DNA from: Vibrio echinoideorum
Lineage (GTDB): Bacteria > Pseudomonadota > Gammaproteobacteria > Enterobacterales > Vibrionaceae
Direction of reading: 5' to 3'
Assembly: GCF_024347455.1 (NCBI RefSeq)
Contig: NZ_AP025483.1
Location: forward strand, 62,001 to 126,000
DNA length: 64,000 nucleotides
Shown here: piece by piece, positions 9,678-27,508 of the stretch
How the letters are laid out: the number at the start of each line of letters is the position of its first letter
Position numbering within the stretch: the first letter of the stretch is position 1
Translations under genes and position numbers: made by a program
Notes under the pieces: generated by a model
Databases searched by the model: none
The model's input: only the letters and a program-made list of their open reading frames with translations
What the model was told of the DNA's origin: nothing

Positions 9678-9943
9678 GCTACCAAGTAGTCTTATATCCA
9701 GAAAACATCAGTTTCACAGTAGAGAAAGGGCAAACGATCTTGGATGCTGCGCTCAACAGCAATATCAATTTCCCAAATCGTTGCCAAGTTGGTGCATGCG
9801 CTATGTGTATGTGCAAAAAATTAGAAGGGCAAGTGAGTTACCACCTTGAGCCCATGCTCACAGAGAAAGAGCAGCAACAAGGTTGGGTTTTTGCTTGCCA
9901 AGCATTTGCAGAAAGTAATTTAGTTCTAACCTTTGCCGATTAA
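9674..9943 (+). CDS. 2Fe-2S plant-type ferredoxin
   Basis: An 89-residue ferredoxin. C37, C42, C45 and C75 give the C-x4-C-x2-C...C pattern of plant-type 2Fe-2S clusters ([11 protein letters not shown], then FACQ); C47 is extra. The start is ATG 9674, overlapping the ubiD stop in ATGA with AGGA 6 nt upstream. The fre gene starts 20 bp after the stop. A ferredoxin domain before an FAD/NAD reductase is the order found fused in AscD-type reductases. Passing electrons to or from Fre is therefore a reasonable inference, but the partner is not shown by sequence. Confidence 0.88.
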   Translation: MSYQVVLYPENISFTVEKGQTILDAALNSNINFPNRCQVGACAMCMCKKLEGQVSYHLEPMLTEKEQQQGWVFACQAFAESNLVLTFAD

Positions 9944-9963
9944 GGGTTAGTAAGAGGAAGAAC

Positions 9964-10677
9964 ATGACTATTAAATGTAAAGTGAAGTCTATCGAGCCTT
10001 TGGCTTGTAATACTTACCAGATCCTACTCCACCCAGAAACGCCGGTAGCTTTTAAAGCTGGCCAATACTTAATGGTTGAAATGGGCGAAAAAGATAAGCG
10101 TCCATTTTCTATTGCAAGTAGCCCTTGTCGACATGAAGGTGAACTTGAGTTACACATTGGTGCGGCTGAGCACAATGCTTATGCTTCAGAAGTCGTTGAA
10201 GCAATGAAAAAAGCACAAGCAGAAGGTGGCGACATTGCTATTGATGCTCCGCACGGTGATGCGTGGGTTAAAGAAGAAAGTGAGCGTCCTCTGTTACTCA
10301 TTGCTGGTGGTACTGGTTTTAGCTATGTGCGCTCTATTCTCGATCACTGCATCGCGCAGAACAGTAAAAAAGAGATCCATCTATACTGGGGCGCAAAAGA
10401 TGAGTGCCAGCTGTATGCAAAAGAAGAACTTCTCGATATTGCAGAAAAACATAGCAATGTACACTTTGTACCAGTAGTAGAAGAAGCTCCTGAAGTTTGG
10501 CATGGCCAAACTGGTAATGTGCTTGAAGCAATTACTCAAAGTTTCGAATCATTAGCTGATTTCGATATCTATATTGCAGGCCGCTTTGAAATGGCAGGTG
10601 CAGCAAGAGAGCTATTTACGCAAAATAAAGAAGCAAAACGTGACCATATGTACGCTGATGCTTACGCTTTTATCTAA
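9964..10677 (+). CDS. fre: NAD(P)H-flavin reductase Fre
   Basis: A 237-residue flavin reductase of the ferredoxin-NADP+ reductase superfamily, which supplies reduced flavin in the cytoplasm. The flavin-binding motif RPFSIASSP lies near residue 50. The nucleotide-binding [12 protein letters not shown] lies near residue 118, and the C-terminal [14 protein letters not shown] closes the fold. The length is close to E. coli Fre (233) and to LuxG. A strong Shine-Dalgarno (GAGGAAG) precedes the ATG. It is the last gene of the ubiD-ferredoxin-fre unit and is followed by a terminator. Confidence 0.93.
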   Translation: MTIKCKVKSIEPLACNTYQILLHPETPVAFKAGQYLMVEMGEKDKRPFSIASSPCRHEGELELHIGAAEHNAYASEVVEAMKKAQAEGGDIAIDAPHGDAWVKEESERPLLLIAGGTGFSYVRSILDHCIAQNSKKEIHLYWGAKDECQLYAKEELLDIAEKHSNVHFVPVVEEAPEVWHGQTGNVLEAITQSFESLADFDIYIAGRFEMAGAARELFTQNKEAKRDHMYADAYAFI

Positions 10678-10696
10678 GAATTCTCTTAAGTTTTGA

Positions 10697-10727
10697 ATAA
10701 AAAGAGAGCAGAAATGCTCTCTTTTTT
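10697..10727 (+). terminator. fre terminator
   Basis: AAAAAGAGAGCA pairs with TGCTCTCTTTTTT around a short GAAA loop, ending in a T-run. Confidence 0.85.
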
Positions 10728-10787
10728 CTGTTTAGGTGAACTATTAGGCAGTTAAGCTCTATTTATTCATTTTTCATGAAAAAGTAG

Positions 10788-10815
10788 TTGCTAAGCTGAG
10801 AGGGTTCCCTATAAT
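10788..10815 (+). promoter_or_regulatory. rRNA operon 1 promoter P1
   Basis: TTGCTA (10788-10793) and TATAAT (10810-10815) are 16 bp apart. The following GCGACACCACTGA resembles E. coli rrn P1 discriminator and start regions. An AT-rich tract upstream (TATTTATTCATTTTTCATG) fits an UP element. Growth-rate and ppGpp control is expected from the family. Confidence 0.75.
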
Positions 10816-10902
10816 GCGACACCACTGAGACGGCAGACGCCACAAGGCTTCAGCAAGAATCAGTCAGACGGAAAGCGACAAAAATTAATTTTCAAATAGT
10901 GT

Positions 10903-10930
10903 TTGACACTGAATGTTAATTCGCTAGAAT
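10903..10930 (+). promoter_or_regulatory. rRNA operon 1 promoter P2
   Basis: TTGACA (10903-10908) and TAGAAT (10925-10930) are 16 bp apart with a GC-rich discriminator (GGCCGTCC), preceded by an A/T-rich UP-like stretch. Confidence 0.75.
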
Positions 10931-10982
10931 GGCCGTCCACTTAGAGAGGCTCCTTACTTAAAAGGAACGCTCAACAAGTAAA

Positions 10983-10994
10983 GCTCTTTAACAA
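10983..10994 (+). promoter_or_regulatory. boxA antitermination site, rRNA operon 1 leader
   Basis: GCTCTTTAACAA matches the rrn boxA consensus bound by NusB-NusE. The rest of the 10740-11258 interval holds promoters and the processed leader and no gene. Confidence 0.8.
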
Positions 10995-11041
10995 TTTAAA
11001 CCTATCAATCTGTGTGGGCACTCGTTGATGAATATCAAAAC

Positions 11042-11062
11042 GTTTTATCCTTTGGATAAAAC
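11042..11062 (+). other. variable leader hairpin, rRNA operon 1
   Basis: GTTTTATCC pairs with GGATAAAAC around TTT. In operon 2 the same place (16485-16504) has a different sequence that still pairs. A shared GTTAC-TTCG-GTAAC hairpin follows in both operons. Confidence 0.6.
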
Positions 11063-11258
11063 AGTTACTTCGGTAACAAACTTGATTTCAATGAACTGAG
11101 TGACCAATACAAAATTAAGTTCACTTAATTTTGGCACAGTCAATTCATTATCATTCTGTTGGAATGGTAATAGCTTTAGAATTACATGTTTCTGTTCTTT
11201 TTCGAAAGAGCGGTAAATATTAGTTTTGAAGTCAGTATTCGTTGAGTCACAAAATCTT

Positions 11259-12813
<1,555 letters not shown>

Positions 12814-13169
12814 TACGAAGATAGTCACGATGAGTGTCCACACAGATTGATGGTTTAGATTTAGTTAAAGCCAGAGCTTTAATTAATAACGTAAGTTATT
12901 GATTAAAGCTTTTTGCTTTATGCTCTTTAACAATTTGGAAAGCTGACTGATTGATTTACTTACGAGTAATTCAATCAAATTTAAAAGTTCTCAATGTTTA
13001 TCTTTCATTAGATAAACACAACAAACACATTCAAGTGTCTTGTATTCGAATCAATGTTTACATTGATTCACAATTGAGTCCGGCAAACAGTTATCAGGAA
13101 TTAACCCTTCTTGATGACAACCAAAAACCTTGGTTAGTTGCCATACACTAAGACCCTTTCGGGTTGTAT
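12814..13169 (+). other. 16S-23S spacer without tRNA, operon 1
   Basis: This 356-nt spacer has no tRNA. It contains a boxA-like TGCTCTTTAACAATTTGG (from 12920) and the long block shared with operon 2. A hairpin at 13048-13069 has 10-nt arms that are exact reverse complements, and its sequence differs from the equivalent in operon 2. Spacers lacking tRNA are a known Vibrio type. Confidence 0.8.
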
Positions 13170-16062
<2,893 letters not shown>

Positions 16063-16156
16063 TACAACACCCAAGGGGTTTTGTGGACTCAAAGACAGAC
16101 CTTGAATGAGTTTGAAGAGATATAACTTTTAAATAAGCTTTCCGAATTTTAAAATT

Positions 16157-16276
16157 TGCTTGGCGACCATAGCATTGTGGACCCACCTGATTCCATGCCG
16201 AACTCAGAAGTGAAACACAATAGCGCCGATGGTAGTGTGGGGTTTCCCCATGTGAGAGTAGGACATCGCCAGGCTT
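16157..16276 (+). rRNA. rrf: 5S ribosomal RNA, operon 1
   Basis: A 120-nt 5S gene: TGCTTGGCGACC at the start pairs with the GCCAGGC end. The internal CCATGCCGAACTCAGAAGTG is diagnostic. Confidence 0.97.
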
Positions 16277-16284
16277 TAATTTCG

Positions 16285-16309
16285 ACTTTGTCTATTTAAT
16301 AGACAAGTC
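16285..16309. repeat. inverted repeat after 5S of operon 1
   Basis: Two arms (ACTTTGTCTATT and AATAGACAAGT, one unpaired T) are separated by about two bases. There is no T-run, so it is not a clear intrinsic terminator. It may be a processing stem, and transcription could continue into operon 2. Confidence 0.5.
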
Positions 16310-16343
16310 ACCATAGAGTTCTAAGTTTTCTTAGTGTTTTATG

Positions 16344-16371
16344 TTGACTTTCAAAGTGGAAAGCGTATTAT
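16344..16371 (+). promoter_or_regulatory. rRNA operon 2 promoter
   Basis: TTGACT (16344-16349) and TATTAT (16366-16371) are 16 bp apart, followed by the GC-rich discriminator ACGCGTCC. It is the only clear promoter in the 424-nt interval between operon 1 5S and operon 2 16S; operon 1 has two. Confidence 0.7.
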
Positions 16372-16425
16372 ACGCGTCCTGCTTAAGTGCTAAGGCACTG
16401 AAAGCGTTCTCTTTTTAGAGAACAC

Positions 16426-16437
16426 GCTCTTTAACAA
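16426..16437 (+). promoter_or_regulatory. boxA antitermination site, rRNA operon 2 leader
   Basis: GCTCTTTAACAA, identical to operon 1. The leader from here to the 16S is nearly identical to operon 1 except for the hairpin at 16485-16504 (GTTATTAC, loop TTAG, GTAGTAAC). Confidence 0.8.
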
Positions 16438-16700
16438 TTTAAACCTATCAATCTGTGTGGGCACTCGTTGATGAATATCAAAACGTTATTACTTAGGTAG
16501 TAACAGTTACTTCGGTAACAAACTTGATTTCAATGAACTGAGTGACCAATACAAAATTAAGTTCACTTAATTTTGGCACAGTCAATTCATTATCATTCTG
16601 TTGGAATGGTAATAGCTTTAGAATTACATGTTTCTGTTCTTTTTCGAAAGAGCGGTAAATATTAGTTTTGAAGTCAGTATTCGTTGAGTCACAAAATCTT

Positions 16701-18255
<1,555 letters not shown>

Positions 18256-18322
18256 TACGAAGATAGTCACGATGAGTGTCCACACAGATTGATTAGGTTT
18301 AGAAAGTAAAAGAGACGATATT

Positions 18323-18399
18323 GGGTCTGTAGCTCAGCTGGTTAGAGCGCTCGCCTGATAAGCGGGAGGTCGGTGGTTCGAGTCCACTCAGACCCACCA
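18323..18399 (+). tRNA. ileT: tRNA-Ile (GAT)
   Basis: A 77-nt cloverleaf with encoded CCA. The acceptor arm is GGGTCTG/CAGACCC, the anticodon GAT is at 18357-18359 (CTGATAA), and the T-loop is GGTTCGAGTCC. It lies in the 16S-23S spacer, followed by tRNA-Ala, the common Ile-Ala arrangement. The symbol is by analogy. Confidence 0.97.
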
Positions 18400-18420
18400 A
18401 TATCGATGAGAAACAAAGAT

Positions 18421-18496
18421 GGGGCTATAGCTCAGCTGGGAGAGCGCCTGCCTTGCACGCAGGAGGTCTGCGGTTCGATCCCGCATAGCTCCACCA
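18421..18496 (+). tRNA. alaT: tRNA-Ala (TGC)
   Basis: A 76-nt cloverleaf with encoded CCA. The acceptor arm is GGGGCTA/TAGCTCC (with a G-T pair), the anticodon TGC is at 18454-18456, and the T-loop is GGTTCGATCCC. It lies 21 nt after tRNA-Ile. The symbol is by analogy. Confidence 0.97.
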
Positions 18497-18796
18497 TCTT
18501 TAAGTGTTTTTATCTGAAAATATTTAAAAATGGTTTCGAAAGAAATCTAGCTCTTTAACAATTTGGAAAGCTGACTGATTGATTTACTTACGAGTAATTC
18601 AATCAAATTTAAAAGTTCTCAATGTTTATCTTTCATTAGATAAACACAACAAACACATTCAAGTGTCTTGTATTCGAATCAAACTTAGTTTGATTCACAA
18701 TTGAGTCCGGCAAACAGTTATCAGGAATTAACCCTTCTTGATGACAACCAAAAACCTTGGTTAGTTGCCATACACTAAGACCCTTTCGGGTTGTAT
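18497..18796 (+). other. distal part of the operon 2 16S-23S spacer
   Basis: It contains boxA-like GCTCTTTAACAATTTGG (from 18551) and a block almost identical to 12923-13169 of operon 1. The main difference is the hairpin at 18676-18696 (9-nt arms GAATCAAAC/GTTTGATTC). Confidence 0.75.
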
Positions 18797-21689
<2,893 letters not shown>

Positions 21690-21785
21690 TACAACACCCA
21701 AGGGGTTTTGTGGACTCAGATGTATCAGACCTTGAATGAGTTTGAAGAGAAATACTTTTAGATAAGCTTTCCGAATTTTAAAATT

Positions 21786-21905
21786 TGCTTGGCGACCATA
21801 GCATTGTGGACCCACCTGATTCCATGCCGAACTCAGAAGTGAAACACAATAGCGCCGATGGTAGTGTGGGGTTTCCCCATGTGAGAGTAGGACATCGCCA
21901 GGCTT
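21786..21905 (+). rRNA. rrf: 5S ribosomal RNA, operon 2
   Basis: A 120-nt 5S gene, apparently identical to copy 1. The 23S-5S spacer differs slightly (TCAGATGTATCAGACC in place of TCAAAGACAGACC). Confidence 0.97.
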
Positions 21906-21970
21906 TAAATTAAATCTTTAGGTCGACCGACCTGGGGATATGGACGCTCACTTAGTGAGTTGACCACTGC

Positions 21971-22047
21971 GGAGTGGTAGTTCAGTTGGTTAGAATACCG
22001 GCCTGTCACGCCGGGGGTCGCGGGTTCGAGTCCCGTCCACTCCGCCA
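21971..22047 (+). tRNA. aspT: tRNA-Asp (GTC)
   Basis: A 77-nt cloverleaf with encoded CCA, nearly the E. coli tRNA-Asp. The acceptor is GGAGTGG/CCACTCC and the anticodon GTC is at 22005-22007. It is the last gene of rRNA operon 2, 65 nt after the 5S. The symbol is by analogy. Confidence 0.97.
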
Positions 22048-22055
22048 CTTATTAG

Positions 22056-22087
22056 AAAAGCCCTGCTAGAAATAGCAGGGCTTTTTT
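22056..22087 (+). terminator. terminator of rRNA operon 2
   Basis: AAAAGCCCTGCTA pairs with TAGCAGGGCTTTT around GAAA, with a T6 run. Confidence 0.88.
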
Positions 22088-23111
22088 ACATCTCAAGAAA
22101 AGTGTTTTTTTTGCTGAATGAGTTCCATAGAGATGTTGTCCTCATTTATCGGCCCTGCATGAAACGCTCCCGCTATACCGGAACATATTAGAAAGCCTAG
22201 TCTGACGACTAGGCTTTCGTCGTTTCTGGGGTATGAGTTTTAACTCTTGGTTTTGGCTTCCGTAAAAGGTTGTTTTTGCTAGTAATCGTTGAATCAACGA
22301 TTGATTAGAAAGCTGTGCTAGCAATAGCAGGGCTTTGCGTTTATGGGCTCTAACATGACAAATTGATTTTAATAAATAAGTTAGCAGGAGTTTTCTAAGT
22401 GGTTGCGGCTTCTTAATTACTTTTGTGAGTGATGATTAAACCTCGTTTTAAACTTCGGAGTTTTATTGTGTCTCAGTACTGATTTCGTCTAGATATTGAA
22501 ACTCCGCTGTTATACATTCACTTCTTCAACCTTGAATTAATAGGTTGGTTACGGAGGTAGGTCGGATTTACGTGCTCCAACGCTTTGAGGTACATTACTG
22601 AAATGTAACTTTCATCTAATGATTCCAGTTACTAAGCTCACTGTAATTTAGAGCTAATCTCTATCAAATGATAACTACTGCGAAATGTTCTTCCTTTCGG
22701 TACAAATCCAACCAAATTATCTGATCGTTATTTCTTCAAAAATCTATATAAAGGTTGTCAGCCAGCTCAAATGGATTCTAAACAACTTGTTTTATAATTT
22801 GCTAAAACTACATACGGATAGACCTAAAGTATCTCTCAGTGTTTTTTAGGAAACCTTACGGGTGATTTCATGAAGATTTAATCTCGTGACTTAAACTAGT
22901 ACTTTAGAGCATTAATAGTATTTGAAAGCCAATGATCAAGATGTGTTCGTTATGGATTGTTCCGGGCTAGGCAGGTCTTATCAAAAAATGGACGGTGCTT
23001 CGGTCAGTAATAAGCTGGCTGTGGAGAAGGGGTTTGGATGGAAGACTTTTACTATCCCCCTAGTGTTTGCTTATTAGTACTTAGCAAGTTATCTATGGTA
23101 AACAGTAGATA
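22088..23111. other. about 1 kb with no convincing gene
   Basis: No ORF here has both a plausible length and a ribosome site. The first 250 bp hold two further terminator-like hairpins. One is at 22191-22220 (GAAAGCCTAG/CTAGGCTTTC). The other, at 22303-22338, is a decayed look-alike of the 22056-22087 terminator. An odd palindrome with 9-nt arms (AATCGTTGA/TCAACGATT) is at 22284-22302. A 41-codon ORF at 22952-23077 lacks a Shine-Dalgarno. The tract looks like remnants of a former tRNA/5S unit plus non-coding DNA. Confidence 0.6.
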
Positions 23112-23139
23112 CAAAAAAGCCGATGCTAGGCATCGGCTT
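23112..23139 (-). terminator. hemCDXY terminator
   Basis: On the minus strand GCCGATGC pairs with GCATCGGC followed by TTTTTTG. It lies 19 bp after the hemY stop. Confidence 0.85.
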
Positions 23140-23157
23140 CGTGTTAGCTCTATTAGC

Positions 23158-24339
23158 TTAAGCTGGTTGAACTAAGGCAAGAGCTTTACGAGAAACCTCA
23201 TGGGCGGCTTTCGTTAAGTTTTGCTTTTCTAAAGCATCAGATAGGTATCCATAATCTGAAACATTAGAGCGCAGTGCCAGTGCTTTTTCAAAATGACTTT
23301 GTGCTTCTGCCCACTTTTGTTCTCTTAGATAGAACTGAGCCAATGCGCTGTGTGCTTCGGCATTACTATTATCTTTACTGATCGCACGTTCTAGCATCAC
23401 GATAACGGGGTGATGGTCGGCCAGGTTAAGCTCTGGAAGTAGCATATAAAGCTCATTGGAACCATTCTTAGCAATGTTCTCTTTAATCACAGTGAAGGCT
23501 TCAGAGTCAGCTTTACGAGCTATCAGTTGTTTAACAAAACATGACACCAAGTGTGAGCTTTGTTTCTGTTTTCTAGAAAGCTTATTCCAATGGCTTATTA
23601 AACCTTCGCTACCTTGCTGCTGTGCGACATCGTGAAGTAAACCGCATTGAGCTTTTTGTTCTAACTCAACTTGTTCTGCCGCCGTTAATAGTTTGTTTTT
23701 AGCGAGCTTTGGCGTTAACTCTAACAGTGGCTGCCAGAGTTTAAGTTGCATGTAGGTTGCTTTAAGTAGACCAAGTACAGCTGTGTTATTTGGGTATGAA
23801 CCTTTTAGATTTGAAAGCGTGTCGAAGGCCGCTTCGTAGTTTGATTCACTAATTTGTTGCTTAGCTTTCGTCAACTCGACAGCAAGCTGAGAGTCTTCTT
23901 GTTGACTCGCTAGCTCAATGTATTTATCACGTTCGCTTGTATTCCCTTGCTCGTGGGCAGCTTGAGAAGCGACTAAATAACAAAGCAAAGGCATGTCGTG
24001 GTGGTTAGCCCAACGAGTAACCTTTTTCTCTGCACCTTTCCAATCACCTTCAAGAAGCTTGATGATACCTTCATTGGTATAACGACGAGAGCGCTTTAGC
24101 TTGCGTACACTGAACCAGTTCCAAGTTGTTGAACTTGCGTTAATCAGTTTTTTAAAGAGGTACTCTAAGCCGAATAATGCAGCCAAAAGAGCAATGACAA
24201 AAATAACCAGAGTCGTCACACTCATCTCGATAGTCTTATTGGCAATCGAGATCAGTACATAACCTTGTTGACCTGAGAACTGGGTACCGACAAACAGGCC
24301 CGCCCCAAGTATGAGAAAAAGAAAAATCCAACGAATCAT
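23158..24339 (-). CDS. hemY: heme biosynthesis-associated TPR protein HemY
   Basis: A 393-residue inner-membrane protein. Two membrane segments come first (IFLFLILGAGLFVGTQF at ~5-21 and LVIFVIALLAALFGLEYLF at ~44-62). A cytoplasmic TPR-like part follows, ending with LAQFYLREQKWAEAQSHFEKALAL. This is the proteobacterial HemY of the hemCDXY cluster, not the Gram-positive protoporphyrinogen oxidase of the same name; its molecular role is uncertain. Its ATG shares one base with the hemX stop (TAATG), indicating translational coupling. It is the last gene before the operon terminator. Confidence 0.9.
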   Translation of the reverse strand: MIRWIFLFLILGAGLFVGTQFSGQQGYVLISIANKTIEMSVTTLVIFVIALLAALFGLEYLFKKLINASSTTWNWFSVRKLKRSRRYTNEGIIKLLEGDWKGAEKKVTRWANHHDMPLLCYLVASQAAHEQGNTSERDKYIELASQQEDSQLAVELTKAKQQISESNYEAAFDTLSNLKGSYPNNTAVLGLLKATYMQLKLWQPLLELTPKLAKNKLLTAAEQVELEQKAQCGLLHDVAQQQGSEGLISHWNKLSRKQKQSSHLVSCFVKQLIARKADSEAFTVIKENIAKNGSNELYMLLPELNLADHHPVIVMLERAISKDNSNAEAHSALAQFYLREQKWAEAQSHFEKALALRSNVSDYGYLSDALEKQNLTKAAHEVSRKALALVQPA

Positions 24340-25556
24340 TATTTTTCCTCCGTGGTCATAACAGTTACTTCACGACGTAGACGTTCGCGTATCACACCTG
24401 ACAACTCGTTTTGAGACTCAAGTTTTACAGGGTATTTCACAGAGATACTCTGCTCGCTTAATTGTTTGATGGCCTTCTCAAACTCGATGACTGATTTGTT
24501 GTCTTGGTTTAAGTAAGCAGCCGACCATTCGTTTGCTGTTTTAAGAGCCGCGTTATAAACATCACCTTGTTCTTTGTAGACAGCGCGAATAGCAGTCTCG
24601 AGCTTACCTTTGATATTTTCGCGTAGGTAGAAATGCTGCTCTGGAGACAGTAGCGGTATTACTTCGCCATCACGGCTACGGAAAGTAATAAAGTTTTCTG
24701 AGAAACCTTTCATTGATGTCATCAGGTTGTTTTGCCAATCATTAATATCTTCTGAGACAGCTTTTTTCTCAACAACTGCCGCTTCAGGCAAGATTGCATT
24801 AGCAAGTGGTAGGTTGTCGACTTGTTGTTGAAGGCTTGTGATTCGCAATACTAGCCCATCACGATCGATCAGAGGGATAGTGCGAAGCTTAGTAATGTCA
24901 TTGGTCATCGATTGACGAAGAGATACTAAGCTAGGGTCATTTAATGCTGCGATACGCTGATCGGCACTTTCCATTAGCTTAGTTGCGCTAACGGCATCAT
25001 GTTCAAGGAACAACTTACGACCAGCAAGTTTCACAAGGTAATCGGCTTCGGCAAGTAGCCAGTCATTAGGACGACGGCCTTTAACATCGGCAACTGCTAA
25101 CTGTAGGCTTTGAATACTCTTTTGTTGTTGAGATTGTACTACCTGAGTTTTCTCTACGGCATGCGATGCTTCTTGGATAGTCTCTTGTTTGATCGTCTGT
25201 AGGTCTTTATTTACTGCAGACTGAGTATTTTGCAGTTGAGCTTGTAGGGCTGCGATTTGCGCTGAGTATTCAGCACTCTTTTGCTGCATTTGAAATGCGA
25301 TACCGCCGCTGAAAATAATGGAAATAGCGATCGCAATAGCGCCCAGTTTGACACCGCGTTTTCCTTGCTTCTCAGCTTTCTCTATCTGCTCTGCTTGGGA
25401 CTTATCATTTTGAGCTACATCTGACGTTGAGGAATCAAGCTTACCTTCTGGCTGTTTTGTTGCTTTAGATTCAACTTTTTCGTTCTCAATGACTACTGGC
25501 TGAGTCTCTGATTTCTGTTCAGGTTCAATATGCTCGTTATTTTTTTTGCTTGTCAT
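24339..25556 (-). CDS. hemX: HemX, hemCDXY operon membrane protein
   Basis: A 405-residue protein with a long charged cytoplasmic N-terminus (about 65 residues rich in K, E, Q), one membrane segment (KLGAIAIAISIIFSGGIAFQMQQ, ~70-92), a coiled-coil-prone stretch (QIAALQAQLQNTQSAVNKDLQTIKQET), and then the family signature WLLAEADYLVKLAGRKLFLEHD. It belongs to the HemX family, formerly annotated as uroporphyrinogen-III C-methyltransferase; it lacks SAM-methyltransferase motifs. It sits 19 bp after hemD and overlaps hemY. Confidence 0.88.
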   Translation of the reverse strand: MTSKKNNEHIEPEQKSETQPVVIENEKVESKATKQPEGKLDSSTSDVAQNDKSQAEQIEKAEKQGKRGVKLGAIAIAISIIFSGGIAFQMQQKSAEYSAQIAALQAQLQNTQSAVNKDLQTIKQETIQEASHAVEKTQVVQSQQQKSIQSLQLAVADVKGRRPNDWLLAEADYLVKLAGRKLFLEHDAVSATKLMESADQRIAALNDPSLVSLRQSMTNDITKLRTIPLIDRDGLVLRITSLQQQVDNLPLANAILPEAAVVEKKAVSEDINDWQNNLMTSMKGFSENFITFRSRDGEVIPLLSPEQHFYLRENIKGKLETAIRAVYKEQGDVYNAALKTANEWSAAYLNQDNKSVIEFEKAIKQLSEQSISVKYPVKLESQNELSGVIRERLRREVTVMTTEEK

Positions 25557-25575
25557 GCTTATTTCCTGTTTCTAG

Positions 25576-26304
25576 CTAAGGCTGGAGAGCAGCCAGTAAT
25601 ATTTGGTTCGCAGCACTGTGAGTATTGGTCACGTTAGAGAAACCGAGCTGTTGAGCTCGATCTGCAATGCGTTGGCTTGGGACAAATAGTTGTCTTGTTG
25701 AAAGCCAAGCCAAATACTCATCAGGGGTAATTGAGCAGAGATACTCCAATTGTTCCTGACTAGTGATGACAACTTTGGATGTTTTTCTGTTTATCCATGT
25801 TTGATAGGTATTGTGGTCGCAAATGGGAATATATTCTCTACGGTAGGTCTCACAATAAGAGACTTGTGCGCCTCGGTTGAGTAAAGAATCTCTAATGAGC
25901 TCACGCCCGCCATTACCACGAAGTATCAAGATGAATTTATTATTTACACCATTAAGTTCAGTAAGTTTAAGAAGATGTTCACTATCACTAACTTGAGGGT
26001 AGTTTACTTTTTGTTTACAGACTTTGCTTAAAATGTGCGCAGTTTTTTGACCAACGCCAAGATAAAGCGGCGAAGATGGCCAAATAGATGAAGTTTTTGA
26101 AAGGATGCTTTGGGCAGCTGTCACGGCATGGTGACTGACTGCGATGATAATATCACTGTGACTAAGCTGGGCGCTTAAATCCGATGAGAGTGGATTATCA
26201 ACGATACGAATCAGCGGATGATGGATTGCTTGAATCCCTTCATCCGCTAGTTGTTGGCAAAGCGATTGTCCCTCTGAACCGGGACGTGTCACCAACACTG
26301 TCAT
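25576..26304 (-). CDS. hemD: uroporphyrinogen-III synthase HemD
   Basis: A 242-residue cytoplasmic enzyme that closes and rearranges hydroxymethylbilane to uroporphyrinogen III. The family is poorly conserved. Recognisable parts are VLVTRPGSEGQSLCQQLADEGIQAIHHPLIRI at the N-terminus, the SHHAV loop near 60, the FILILRGNGGRELIRDSLLNRGAQVSYCETYRR block near 125-155, and the TSQEQL element. It lies 2 bp after the hemC stop and 19 bp before hemX. Confidence 0.92.
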   Translation of the reverse strand: MTVLVTRPGSEGQSLCQQLADEGIQAIHHPLIRIVDNPLSSDLSAQLSHSDIIIAVSHHAVTAAQSILSKTSSIWPSSPLYLGVGQKTAHILSKVCKQKVNYPQVSDSEHLLKLTELNGVNNKFILILRGNGGRELIRDSLLNRGAQVSYCETYRREYIPICDHNTYQTWINRKTSKVVITSQEQLEYLCSITPDEYLAWLSTRQLFVPSQRIADRAQQLGFSNVTNTHSAANQILLAALQP

Positions 26305-26306
26305 GG

Positions 26307-27245
26307 CTATTCTTGGTCTGCGTATAGCTTGGTTAAGATTTCTCTCGCACCGTCATCCAACAGTTGGTTTGCCAGAGTAACACCGAGTGTTTCAGCATCT
26401 TTACGAGAGCCAGAGATCTCGCCGCGAACCATTTTAGAACCGTCTGGTTCACCGACAAGTGCGCGCAACCAGATGTTGTCGCCATCTAATAGTGAGTAGC
26501 TACCGATAGGAACCTGACAGCCACCTTCCAGAGTTAGGTTCATTGCTCGTTCGCATAGTACGCGGTCAGCTGTGTCTTTGTGGTTCAGTGGCTCAAGAAG
26601 CTTAATCAGACGCTCATCCTCAAGACGGCATTCAATACCTACCGCGCCTTGGCCTACAGCAGGTAGAGACTGTTCTGGTTCGATGAAACTACGAATACGC
26701 TCTTCCAGTTCCAGACGTTTCAGGCCCGCCGCCGCGAGTACGATAGCGTCATATTGGCCATTATCTAGTTTGCCCAGACGAGTGCCAACGTTGCCACGAA
26801 GCTCTTTAATGATTAAATCAGGGCGATATTCCAATAACTGGCATTGACGACGTAGGCTACAAGTACCAACGACAGCACCTTGTGGTAGCTCATCGATGTT
26901 GTTGTAAGTATTTGATACGAATGCATCACGAGGATCTTCGCGCTCACAAATAGTCACCAGACCTAGACCTTCAGGGAAGTCTACAGGCACATCTTTCATA
27001 GAGTGAACAGCGAGGTCAGCACGACCTTCTAGCATCGCCACTTCGAGTTCTTTAACGAACAGTCCTTTACCACCAACTTTAGCTAGCGGCGTATCAAGGA
27101 TGATGTCACCTTTGGTCACCATAGTTACCAACTCAACCTCTAAACCAGGGTGAGCAGCTTGAAGTGCATCCCTTACAAAGTATGCCTGCCAAAGGGCAAG
27201 AGGGCTTTTTCTGGTAGCGATACGGATTGGTGCTGAATTTGTCAT
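26307..27245 (-). CDS. hemC: porphobilinogen deaminase (hydroxymethylbilane synthase)
   Basis: A 312-residue enzyme that joins four porphobilinogens into hydroxymethylbilane. Motifs: [17 protein letters not shown] at the start, [35 protein letters not shown], and [11 protein letters not shown] with the cysteine that carries the dipyrromethane cofactor. The ATG at 27245 ([12 protein letters not shown]) fits the family length; a start 14 codons upstream adds an unusual extension. It is the first gene of hemC-hemD-hemX-hemY and is divergent from cyaA, as in E. coli. Confidence 0.95.
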   Translation of the reverse strand: MTNSAPIRIATRKSPLALWQAYFVRDALQAAHPGLEVELVTMVTKGDIILDTPLAKVGGKGLFVKELEVAMLEGRADLAVHSMKDVPVDFPEGLGLVTICEREDPRDAFVSNTYNNIDELPQGAVVGTCSLRRQCQLLEYRPDLIIKELRGNVGTRLGKLDNGQYDAIVLAAAGLKRLELEERIRSFIEPEQSLPAVGQGAVGIECRLEDERLIKLLEPLNHKDTADRVLCERAMNLTLEGGCQVPIGSYSLLDGDNIWLRALVGEPDGSKMVRGEISGSRKDAETLGVTLANQLLDDGAREILTKLYADQE

Positions 27246-27364
27246 GGTGTTTCCGATATAGGTTCTGTAATAGCTTAATCCTACCATTGTGAAGCGAAAA
27301 TTCTTACTGTTTGATCATTCCATGCTTTGATAGCTGAGGGATTTTCATGAGTTCACCAAAATAG

Positions 27365-27380
27365 TGTGATTGGTATCTCA
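27365..27380. promoter_or_regulatory. candidate CRP site in the hemC-cyaA intergenic region
   Basis: TGTGA-TTGGTA-TCTCA matches the consensus TGTGA-N6-TCACA at 9 of 10 fixed positions. It lies 120 bp upstream of hemC and 225 bp upstream of cyaA. A hairpin-forming repeat (GGCTATTA-TTAG-TAATAGCC) follows at 27392-27411. Confidence 0.45.
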
Positions 27381-27508
27381 TTTGAAACATGGGCTATTAT
27401 TAGTAATAGCCAATAAATAGGACACTACGGCGCCGTAAGTTTAACTTTTTGTCATGAAGGAATCGACCAGTATGACGGGTTCCTTTGCTTTACCATTAAG
27501 GGTAAAAG

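Noticed and set aside
22142..22324. A 60-codon minus-strand ORF after the tRNA-Asp
   Set aside because: It is built from hairpin and decayed terminator sequence, and no ribosome site precedes it.
22952..23077. A 41-codon plus-strand ORF in the post-rRNA tract
   Set aside because: There is no Shine-Dalgarno and no neighbouring gene. It was left as non-coding, though its residue mix is not absurd.
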